A stretch of DNA of 5,801 bases from Chloroflexota bacterium (GTDB lineage: Bacteria > Chloroflexota > Anaerolineae > Anaerolineales > UBA4823), in NCBI GenBank assembly GCA_021849525.1, contig JAJZSS010000128.1:1-5801 (forward strand), read 5' to 3'. This document shows, piece by piece, positions 1 through 4,462 of this stretch. A model generated the notes under the pieces. It saw nothing but the letters and a program-made list of their open reading frames with translations, was not told the origin of the DNA and did not search any database. A program made the translations under genes and the position numbers. Position 1 is the first letter of the stretch. Every line of letters starts with the position of its first letter.

Positions 1-1
1 G

Positions 2-301
2 GGTGGACCAAAGGGACCGCATCCCATCCAGGGCATCGGCGCCGGCTTCGTCCCGGGTGTGCTTAACACCCAGATATACGATGAGGTCATCCGGGTGAAG
101 AATGAAGATGCTTTCGCGACTGCCCGGCGCATGGCAAAAGAAGAAGGCATCCTGGTAGGTATCTCTTCTGGCGCCGCAACCTGGGCCGCGATCCAGGTCG
201 CCAGGCGTCCCGAAAATGTCGGCAAGCTGATTGTCGTCATCATCCCTTCGTTTGGCGAGCGCTACCTGAGCACGCCTTTATTTGCTGACCTGGCAGACTG
301 A
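2..301 (+). CDS. cysK: Cysteine synthase (O-acetylserine sulfhydrylase), C-terminal part only
   Basis: PLP-dependent enzyme that converts O-acetylserine and sulfide into cysteine and acetate in the cytoplasm. The window begins inside the gene; 99 codons and the TGA stop are present, roughly the last third of a protein usually about 300-325 residues long. The first visible residues read [19 protein letters not shown], the family's glycine-rich segment near the active-site mouth. Further on, GISSGAA is the motif whose Ser contacts the PLP pyridine nitrogen, and [13 protein letters not shown] is the characteristic C-terminal block. The family usually has GxKPGPHKIQG, so the PKGPHP order here is a small variation. 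The cysE gene follows after 42 bp on the same strand, so the two probably form one operon. A cystathionine beta-synthase relative is possible but the GIGAGFVP and ERYLST blocks favour CysK. Identity is secure; the N-terminal lysine cannot be checked. Confidence 0.95.
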   Translation, partial: GGPKGPHPIQGIGAGFVPGVLNTQIYDEVIRVKNEDAFATARRMAKEEGILVGISSGAATWAAIQVARRPENVGKLIVVIIPSFGERYLSTPLFADLAD

Positions 302-343
302 GAGTAACAGTTGGCTGAAATTTAATTGTGTGGAGTGTGAAAG

Positions 344-1045
344 ATGTTTAAGACAATCCGCGAAGATATCCATTCCGTCTTCGAGCGCGATCCGGCAGCG
401 CGCAGCACGCTGGAGGTCTTATTTTGCTACCCGGGGCTACATGCGGTGTGGGGGCACCGCATATCCCACTGGTTGTGGAAACATAATCTGCGCCTGATTG
501 CCCGTTGGACATCGCAGGTTATGCGCTCATTGACCGGCATTGAAATCCATCCCGGAGCAACCATCGGTAAGAGCCTGTTTATCGACCACGGCATGGGGGT
601 TGTCATCGGCGAAACCGCTGAGGTTGGCAATTGTGTGACCCTGTATCATGGGGTTACCCTGGGCGGCACCACGCTGAATAAAGGCAAGCGCCATCCCACC
701 CTGAAGGACCATGTCGTTGTGGGCGCCGGCGCCAAAGTGTTAGGCGCCATCACCATCGGCGAAAACAGCCGGATCGGCGCCAATGCCGTCGCGGTAAAAT
801 CCGTCCCCTCCAACTCGGTTGTGGTCGGTGTTCCGGGACAGGTGGTCGTGCGCAGTGAGCCGCGCCTCAGCCTGGCTCCTGATCTGAATCACGGGCAGCT
901 TCCCGATACCATCGGTGAGACGCTCAATGCCCTGATCGCCCATGTACGCAATTTGGAGGAGCGCCTGAATGGACATGCCACCCAGATTCCAGCCTTGCAC
1001 GCCTCAGAACACGGCGTCTGGCATGCCGAAGATTTTTCGATCTAA
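344..1045 (+). CDS. cysE: Serine O-acetyltransferase
   Basis: Transfers acetyl from acetyl-CoA to L-serine, giving the O-acetylserine used by CysK; first committed step of cysteine synthesis, cytoplasmic. The protein has 233 residues, the short form like that of Bacillus, lacking much of the N-terminal helical extension of E. coli CysE (273 aa). Residues 1-65 are helical; about 68-170 form a left-handed beta-helix of hexapeptide repeats ([22 protein letters not shown] at its start, [10 protein letters not shown] and [12 protein letters not shown] later). Asp81-His82 in IDHGMG and His117 in KRHP match the catalytic Asp/His positions of the family. Residues about 185-210 look like an extra helix, and the chain ends in acidic-Phe-Ser-Ile, resembling the CysE tails that insert into CysK. 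The start at 344 is supported by GGAG at 332-335, 8 nt upstream. The TAA stop touches the stop of the convergent terC-family gene. Confidence 0.96.
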   Translation: MFKTIREDIHSVFERDPAARSTLEVLFCYPGLHAVWGHRISHWLWKHNLRLIARWTSQVMRSLTGIEIHPGATIGKSLFIDHGMGVVIGETAEVGNCVTLYHGVTLGGTTLNKGKRHPTLKDHVVVGAGAKVLGAITIGENSRIGANAVAVKSVPSNSVVVGVPGQVVVRSEPRLSLAPDLNHGQLPDTIGETLNALIAHVRNLEERLNGHATQIPALHASEHGVWHAEDFSI

Positions 1046-1810
1046 TCAAGCTTTGGTTGTCGTTTCAGGTGCTTTGGGGAGCTGCTGGCGAAGCTGGACC
1101 GGCTCACCTTTGGCGCGCGCCCGCAGGTTCAACATCTCCACAAAGATCGAGAAGCCCATGGCGAAATAGATGTAACCCTTTGGAATATGGACATCGAATC
1201 CTTCTACCACCAGCGAGAAACCGATCAGCAGCAAAAAGCTGAGCGCCAGCATTTTCACCGTGGGGTGGTTGTTGACAAAGGCGCTGATACCATCGGAAGC
1301 CCACATCATAATCCCCACCGCAATCAACACCGCGGTAATCATCACCCATAACTGGTTCGCCATACCTACGGCAGTGATCACTGAATCGAGCGAGAAAACG
1401 ATATCCAGGGTTGCGATCTGGAAGATTACCCCATTGAAAGAAGGCGCTTTCTTGACCTCACGGTGTTCCTCTTCCCCTTCCAGCTTATTATGAATTTCAT
1501 GGGTGCTTTTATAGATCAAGAACAGACCACCGGCCAGCATGATCAGGTCGCGCCCGGATACCTCCATTCCCACAACTGTAAATAATGGCTGGGTAAGTTT
1601 AACTACCCAGCTGATCGCCAGCAGCAGCAAAACCCGGGTGACCATCGCTGCTGCCAGGCCCCATTGCCTTGCCCGGTGGGCCTGCGGTTCGGGTAAACGA
1701 CTGGCTAAGATAGATATGAAGACGATATTATCAATTCCCAGGACAACTTCCAGGACGACCAGGGTAACCAGGGATATCCAGGTTTGAGGATCAGCGAGTG
1801 ATTCCAGCAT
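1046..1810 (-). CDS. TerC-family integral membrane protein (probable metal exporter)
   Basis: Inner-membrane protein of the TerC family (relatives: E. coli Alx, YgdQ and the membrane part of YoaE; plant TerC). Members are linked to Mn2+ export or metal loading of secreted proteins and, historically, to tellurite resistance. The 254 residues contain about seven membrane segments (roughly 12-34, 52-72, 86-103, 126-147, 152-172, 186-203, 212-228). The two family signatures are EVVLGIDNIVF (residues 21-31, with Glu21, Asp27, Asn28 in the first helix) and LDIVFSLDSVITA (135-147, with Asp136 and Asp142). The charged segment 105-122 is a loop and the C-terminal 25 residues are a polar tail. ATG at 1810 is preceded by a strong GGAGGAG at 1816-1822. 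The gene is divergent from the globin-Rieske gene and convergent with cysE with no spacer. No tellurite-resistance partners (terZABD) are near, so a housekeeping metal role is more likely. Exact substrate unknown. Confidence 0.93.
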   Translation of the reverse strand: MLESLADPQTWISLVTLVVLEVVLGIDNIVFISILASRLPEPQAHRARQWGLAAAMVTRVLLLLAISWVVKLTQPLFTVVGMEVSGRDLIMLAGGLFLIYKSTHEIHNKLEGEEEHREVKKAPSFNGVIFQIATLDIVFSLDSVITAVGMANQLWVMITAVLIAVGIMMWASDGISAFVNNHPTVKMLALSFLLLIGFSLVVEGFDVHIPKGYIYFAMGFSIFVEMLNLRARAKGEPVQLRQQLPKAPETTTKA

Positions 1811-1887
1811 GATAGCTCCTCCGCATAAATATGCTTACCCAGGAGAGACCTGAAGATTGGCTTCTACTCCCCAGCTCCTGAGGGTAA
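1811..1887 (-). promoter_or_regulatory. Structured 5' leader of the terC-family gene, riboswitch-like
   Basis: Read on the minus strand, this leader can fold into a long stem: TTACC (1887-1883) and CAGGAG (1880-1875) pair with CTCCTG (1845-1840) and GGTAA (1839-1835), 11 bp with a 2-nt bulge. Inside it sit GGGGAGTAG (1872-1864) and a small GAAG/CTTC hairpin with a 5-nt loop (1864-1852). A second hairpin, GCAT-ATTT-ATGC (1834-1823), follows, then the Shine-Dalgarno GGAGGAG (1822-1816). AGGAGCT occurs twice, in the stem (1879-1873) and at the ribosome site (1820-1814), so the CTCCT strand at 1844-1840 could pair with either copy. GGGGAGTAG is the L1 signature of yybP-ykoY Mn2+ riboswitches, which often precede terC-family genes. 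The second signature (CAAGACC, L3) is not found, so this is not a canonical member. Structure is seen by eye; function is inferred. Confidence 0.5.
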
Positions 1888-1888
1888 T

Positions 1889-1910
1889 AATTGATGTATT
1901 TTAATTGATA
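1889..1910. repeat. AATTGAT direct repeat in the divergent promoter region
   Basis: AATTGAT occurs at 1889-1895 and again at 1903-1909, 14 bp apart, in an AT-rich patch that overlaps the candidate promoters of both divergent genes. Such a placement suits a regulator binding site, but AT-rich repeats also arise by chance. No regulator gene is in the window to pair with it. Confidence 0.3.
1898..1903 (-). promoter_or_regulatory. Candidate -10 box for the terC-family gene
   Basis: On the minus strand TAAAAT (five of six matches to TATAAT) would place the transcript start near 1891, just before the first paired base of the structured leader at 1887. No convincing -35 box is seen; the best, CTTAAA at 1925-1920 with 16-nt spacing, matches only three of six. 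The fit with the leader boundary is the main argument. Confidence 0.25.
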
Positions 1911-1932
1911 GTTGTCGGGTTTAAGGTATGAA
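1905..1932 (+). promoter_or_regulatory. Candidate promoter of the globin-Rieske gene
   Basis: TTGATA (1905-1910, five of six matches to TTGACA) and TATGAA (1927-1932, four of six to TATAAT) are separated by 16 bp. Transcription would start near 1939, giving a leader of about 110 nt. The -35 box lies on the opposite face of the terC promoter region, so the two promoters would overlap and could be co-regulated or exclude each other. Confidence 0.35.
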
Positions 1933-1948
1933 TAAACCATCGAGTTTT

Positions 1949-1978
1949 GTATCACTTTTCGTATCACCCACTGGGGTG
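1949..1978 (+). repeat. GTATCAC direct repeat and short hairpin in the leader of the globin-Rieske gene
   Basis: GTATCAC is repeated at 1949-1955 and 1961-1967, with similar T-rich flanks and a 12-bp period, close to one helical turn. The second copy runs into a 5-bp inverted repeat, CACCC (1965-1969) and GGGTG (1974-1978), with loop ACTG. The position just downstream of the candidate promoter would suit an operator or an RNA leader element. The rest of the region up to 2049 shows nothing else that I recognise apart from the ribosome site. Confidence 0.35.
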
Positions 1979-2049
1979 GAAATTGTTACCCAACCTGAAG
2001 AATTTTGTTGTTTAATCATCATGCCCAATGACTTTAACGGTAGGAAAGG

Positions 2050-3423
2050 ATGGATGAAAAAATGGACCAACCCATGAGCCTTGATGAAAAAATCCAGCGC
2101 GGTCAATCCGACGCCGGGAATTACTTCCGCTACATGCTCGAATTCGTCGGCTTCACCCAAGATGACGGGCGCACAATCCGCCAGGCAGCCCTGGTGATTG
2201 AGAAGCATATTCCATCCATTGTGGCAGATTTCTATGCCAACCTGCTGCGCTACCCACCTACTCGCAAACATTTCCTTTTCCCCGATGGCAGCCTGAACGA
2301 AGACTATTTACAAAAGCGTATGCTGCACCTGACCAACTTCTGGCGGCGGACGGCTTCTGGAGAATACGATGACGATTATGCCCGCTACGTAGACTATGTC
2401 GGCCGCGCTCACACCTCACACGGAGCCGATCCTAATATCTACATCGCCGAGCGGTATGTCATCGGTCAGGTTGGATTCATGCAGCATGCTATCACCCGCG
2501 CCTTAAGCCGGGAGCTCCATGAATTTGATCCTGAGCTGGAAAACCGTGCCATTCGGGCCTGGAATATGGTGATGATGGTCATCCTGGAAATGCTGGCGCG
2601 GGCCTACGAAACAGAACATGTAGCTGAAGGGCCGAGCGGAACACTTAAAGTCGATTGGGAGCGCATGCGCCAGTATGCCGTGGATATGTACGAGCTTGGA
2701 TTAGGGATGAACCGGCCCAGTGGCGTTGAAGAAGTGTATATTGCTAAGGAGAACGAGATCCCCGAGGGTGATCGTAGGCTCATCGAGGTCAATGGTTTAT
2801 CCCTTGGCGTCTTCCACCACAAAGGCCAATGGTATGCAGTCCGCAATCACTGCCTGCATGCCGGCGGGCCGGTCGCTACCGGCAGCCTGGTAGGCGATAC
2901 CCTGATCTGCCCCTGGCACGGCTACCGCTACAACTTAATGGATGGTAAATTACTGGCAGATCCCAGCATTCACCTCGATATGTATCCTGTAGAGCTGCGT
3001 GACGGTGAGGTCTATGCTTTGATCCCGATTCACACCCCCCGGCCGGCTGCACCTCAAATTGATGCTGCGGAGCCAGAACCAGCTCCAACCGCTCCAGTGG
3101 CAGTTTCAGCCAGCGCGCAATCCAATGAATTCTTGCTTGCCGAGGTCCCTGCCGGCAGGAAGAAGAAGGTTTATGTCGATGGAAGAGAAGTTGCGGTATT
3201 CAATGTCGCCGGGCAGTACTATGCCACTCAGAACAACTGCACCCATACGGGCGGGCCTTTAAACGAAGGGACCTTAGAAGGTCAGAAAATCACCTGCCCC
3301 TGGCATGGGTCATGTTTTAATGTCACCACGGGTGAAGTCCAACGCGGCCCAGCCACCCAACGCCTGGTTACCTACCGGGTGGTCGTGGAAGGGGATAAAG
3401 GGCGTGTCATCCCAAACCAGTGA
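2050..3423 (+). CDS. Sensor-globin/protoglobin domain fused to two Rieske [2Fe-2S] domains
   Basis: A 457-residue soluble protein without signal peptide or membrane segment. Residues about 10-195 resemble the globin of globin-coupled sensors and protoglobins: Tyr62 (in DFYANLL) sits like the B10 Tyr of HemAT, and VGRAHTSHGADPNIYIAERY places His121 as proximal heme ligand. Rieske domain 1 (about 227-327) has Cys268-x-His270-x16-Cys287-x2-His290 (CLHAGG, CPWHGYRYN). A Pro/Ala-rich linker spans about 328-357. Rieske domain 2 (about 358-455) has Cys397-x-His399-x16-Cys416-x2-His419 (CTHTGG, CPWHGSCFN). All eight cluster ligands are present. The domains look like stand-alone Rieske ferredoxins; no dioxygenase catalytic domain follows. 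An in-frame TAG at 2041-2043 makes 2050 the earliest start (AGGA at 2042-2045, only 4 nt away); Met5 at 2062 is an alternative with AGGA at 2047-2050. Possible roles: heme gas sensor with redox output, or globin oxygenase/NO-detoxifying enzyme reduced through its clusters. Function is not known to me. Confidence 0.92.
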   Translation: MDEKMDQPMSLDEKIQRGQSDAGNYFRYMLEFVGFTQDDGRTIRQAALVIEKHIPSIVADFYANLLRYPPTRKHFLFPDGSLNEDYLQKRMLHLTNFWRRTASGEYDDDYARYVDYVGRAHTSHGADPNIYIAERYVIGQVGFMQHAITRALSRELHEFDPELENRAIRAWNMVMMVILEMLARAYETEHVAEGPSGTLKVDWERMRQYAVDMYELGLGMNRPSGVEEVYIAKENEIPEGDRRLIEVNGLSLGVFHHKGQWYAVRNHCLHAGGPVATGSLVGDTLICPWHGYRYNLMDGKLLADPSIHLDMYPVELRDGEVYALIPIHTPRPAAPQIDAAEPEPAPTAPVAVSASAQSNEFLLAEVPAGRKKKVYVDGREVAVFNVAGQYYATQNNCTHTGGPLNEGTLEGQKITCPWHGSCFNVTTGEVQRGPATQRLVTYRVVVEGDKGRVIPNQ

Positions 3424-3474
3424 ACCGGAATAGTCGTTATGTTCTTTAAGACCAGTATAAAATTATTCCAGTTC
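3422..3474. repeat. Inverted repeat bracketing two convergent stop codons
   Basis: An 11-nt arm at 3422-3432 (GAACCGGAATA) is complementary, with one mismatch, to 3464-3474 (TATTCCAGTTC). The 31-nt loop contains nearly all of the spacer between the globin-Rieske and flavodoxin genes, and the arms overlap both stop codons. It may be a shared transcription end or RNA 3'-end structure, but the loop is long and no clear T-run follows on either side, so it is not a standard terminator. Confidence 0.35.
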
Positions 3475-3975
3475 GGGCGATGGTGCTGCGAATATGGTCT
3501 GCGCCCACCCTCGGATCTTATCCCAATCCCGGCGGTCGGCGTCAACCGCTCTGACTGCTTTGGTGATCAACCTGTCCCCCAGGGAGAGGCGTTTTGAATC
3601 CATTTTCCCGGTAAAGAATACTTCGTCCACTGGTTTGAGTAACAGATGGACGCTATTCAGATAAGCCGCCCGGTTGGCCTTACTTTGCTCATCTCCCCCG
3701 GTATTCAGCATATGAACCGTAAACAAGGCGGTCGGCAAGGTGTTTAACTCAATTTGATGTTTCTTGATAAATTCCACGGCCTCGGGCAGCCAGTTTCCCA
3801 TGCGGATCGCGCTGCCAATCAGAACAGCCGTATAACCCTCCAATACAGGCTTATTTTTCACCGGTACGATCTCCACCACATAACCACGTTTACTCAGCTC
3901 TTCCCCGATCACAGCGGCTATTTTCGCAGTTGAGTCGGCGCGCGTGGCATAGGTGATTAGCATTTTTTCTGTCAT
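3463..3975 (-). CDS. Flavodoxin-domain protein, HemG-like
   Basis: A 170-residue single-domain cytoplasmic flavoprotein. ITYATRADSTAKIA (residues 7-20) is the FMN phosphate-binding loop of the flavodoxin fold. VLIGSAIRMGNWLPEAVEFIKKH (51-73, in two pieces), LNTLPTALFTVHML (77-90) and the tail DRLITKAVRAVDADRRDWDKI (134-154, in two pieces) resemble E. coli HemG (181 aa), the quinone-dependent protoporphyrinogen IX oxidase of heme synthesis. It could alternatively be an electron-transfer or regulatory flavodoxin of the same family, which is why no symbol is given. It lacks the long loop insertion of long-chain flavodoxins. ATG at 3975 is supported by AAAAGGA with AGGA at 3984-3987, 8 nt upstream; Met5 is a less likely start. 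The gene is convergent with the globin-Rieske gene (39-bp spacer) and lies 28 nt downstream of the tRNA terminator tract. No clear promoter of its own is seen. Confidence 0.85.
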   Translation of the reverse strand: MTEKMLITYATRADSTAKIAAVIGEELSKRGYVVEIVPVKNKPVLEGYTAVLIGSAIRMGNWLPEAVEFIKKHQIELNTLPTALFTVHMLNTGGDEQSKANRAAYLNSVHLLLKPVDEVFFTGKMDSKRLSLGDRLITKAVRAVDADRRDWDKIRGWAQTIFAAPSPELE

Positions 3976-4003
3976 TTATAATTTCCTTTTTAAGGATAAC
4001 CTG

Positions 4004-4041
4004 ACAAACAAAAGAGAGCAACCAGGATACAAGTTGCCCTC
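4004..4041 (-). terminator. Intrinsic terminator after tRNA-Ser(GCT)
   Basis: On the minus strand GAGGGCAAC (4041-4033) and GTTGCTCTC (4022-4014) form a 9-bp stem with one G-U pair and a 10-nt loop, followed at once by TTTTGTTTGT (4013-4004). It lies 15 nt past the 3' end of the tRNA and ends 28 nt before the flavodoxin start, so it should separate the tRNA transcript from that gene. Confidence 0.8.
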
Positions 4042-4056
4042 AGGTTCTCATTGCAG

Positions 4057-4146
4057 CGGGGAGGGAGGGATTCGAACCCTCGGCCGGGTTTAACCCCCGG
4101 CACTCACTTAGCAGGCGAGCCCATTAAGCCACTCTGGCACCTCCCC
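4057..4146 (-). tRNA. tRNA-Ser (anticodon GCT)
   Basis: A 90-nt class II tRNA reading AGC/AGU serine codons. The acceptor stem GGGGAGG pairs fully with CCTCCCC (7 bp), with G as discriminator, the serine identity base. The D stem is CCA/TGG. The anticodon stem CTCGC/GTGAG (one G-U) holds loop CTGCTAA, with the anticodon at 4110-4112. The variable arm is long, GCCGGG pairing with CCCGGC across a 7-nt loop, as in serine tRNAs. The T arm is GAGGG-TTCGAAT-CCCTC. CCA is not encoded and must be added after transcription. The second tRNA-Ser lies 123 bp upstream on the same strand, but this gene has its own promoter-like sequence. Confidence 0.97.
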
Positions 4147-4157
4147 AGGCGCAAGCG

Positions 4158-4186
4158 ATTGTACCATAACTATCCAATGGATACAA
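4158..4186 (-). promoter_or_regulatory. Promoter of tRNA-Ser(GCT)
   Basis: On the minus strand TTGTAT (4186-4181) and TACAAT (4163-4158, five of six to consensus) are 17 bp apart, and TG one base before the -10 box makes it an extended -10. The -10 ends 11 nt before the mature tRNA. A GC-rich stretch (GCGCCT) follows the -10, as in stable-RNA promoters under stringent control in E. coli. Confidence 0.6.
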
Positions 4187-4207
4187 CCAGGAGGCGTAAT
4201 ATTTCGC

Positions 4208-4256
4208 CAGTTGCTGGCTATGGCTTTGGCTAGCTACTCAGCCAATCCTTCAACTG
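4208..4256 (-). other. Two-tier inverted repeat between the two tRNA-Ser genes
   Basis: Inner arms TTGGCT (4226-4231) and AGCCAA (4240-4245) pair over an 8-nt loop, and outer arms CAGTTG (4208-4213) and CAACTG (4251-4256) could close a larger stem. It sits in the 3' trailer of tRNA-Ser(TGA). No T-run follows, so it may aid processing or slow polymerase rather than act as an intrinsic terminator. Confidence 0.3.
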
Positions 4257-4269
4257 TCTGTTCTTCGAG

Positions 4270-4354
4270 CGGAGGGAGAGGGATTCGAACCCACGGTGGG
4301 TTGCCCCACACCTGTTTTCAAGACAGGCGCCATAGGCCGCTCGGCCATCCCTCC
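4270..4354 (-). tRNA. tRNA-Ser (anticodon TGA)
   Basis: An 85-nt class II tRNA for UCA-type serine codons. The acceptor GGAGGGA pairs fully with TCCCTCC, with G as discriminator. The D stem is GCC/GGC. The anticodon stem CCTGT/ACAGG encloses CTTGAAA, with the anticodon at 4318-4320. The variable arm GTGGG-GCAA-CCCAC is a long perfect hairpin, the mark of serine tRNAs. The T arm reads GTGGG-TTCGAAT-CCCTC and has one T-T mismatch (equivalent to 50-64), which is unusual. CCA is not encoded. No intrinsic terminator is seen directly after it, so it could be co-transcribed with tRNA-Ser(GCT). Confidence 0.97.
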
Positions 4355-4364
4355 AGGCGCGAAA

Positions 4365-4394
4365 ATTCTACCACATCCAGCCGCCTCCTGCCAG
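4365..4394 (-). promoter_or_regulatory. Promoter of tRNA-Ser(TGA)
   Basis: On the minus strand CTGGCA (4394-4389, four of six to TTGACA) and TAGAAT (4370-4365, five of six to TATAAT) are 18 bp apart. The -10 ends 10 nt before the mature tRNA and is followed by the same GCGCCTGG sequence that precedes the other tRNA-Ser gene. Confidence 0.55.
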
Positions 4395-4415
4395 CATCCG
4401 CAGCTCTGACCTTTG

Positions 4416-4424
4416 TGCTATACT
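4416..4424 (+). promoter_or_regulatory. Extended -10 promoter of the murJ-like gene
   Basis: TGCTATACT is an extended -10 element (TG, one base, then TATACT with five of six consensus matches). Transcription would start near 4431, leaving about 32 nt before the start codon. No good -35 box is found 16-18 bp upstream, which an extended -10 tolerates. It lies back to back with the tRNA-Ser(TGA) promoter, whose -35 box ends at 4394. Confidence 0.45.
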
Positions 4425-4462
4425 TTGGGCATCTTTGCTGCCGGGAGGTATCTCACCCACCT

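Noticed and set aside
1046..1810. Part of a tellurite-resistance (ter) operon
   Set aside because: No terZ, terA, terB or terD-like gene is present; the neighbours are cysteine synthesis and a globin gene.
1811..1887. Canonical yybP-ykoY manganese riboswitch
   Set aside because: Only the GGGGAGTAG element matches; the second conserved loop (CAAGACC) and the usual length are missing, so it is reported only as riboswitch-like.
1921..2271. 116-codon minus-strand ORF over the divergent region and the start of the globin gene
   Set aside because: No recognisable domain or ribosome site, mostly antisense to the globin coding region.
2050..3423. Rieske non-heme iron dioxygenase alpha subunit or NirD-type nitrite reductase subunit
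   Set aside because: No catalytic mononuclear-iron domain follows the Rieske domains, and NirD lacks cluster ligands whereas all eight ligands are present here.
3993..4021. Flavodoxin promoter TTGCTC-17-TATCCT on the minus strand
   Set aside because: Weak matches (three and four of six), overlaps the terminator stem, and the implied start falls within the ribosome site.
4051..4233. 60-codon + strand ORF beginning MQRGGRDSNPRP
   Set aside because: This is the familiar false protein made by translating the antisense of a tRNA T arm (GRDSNPRP); it lies over tRNA-Ser(GCT).
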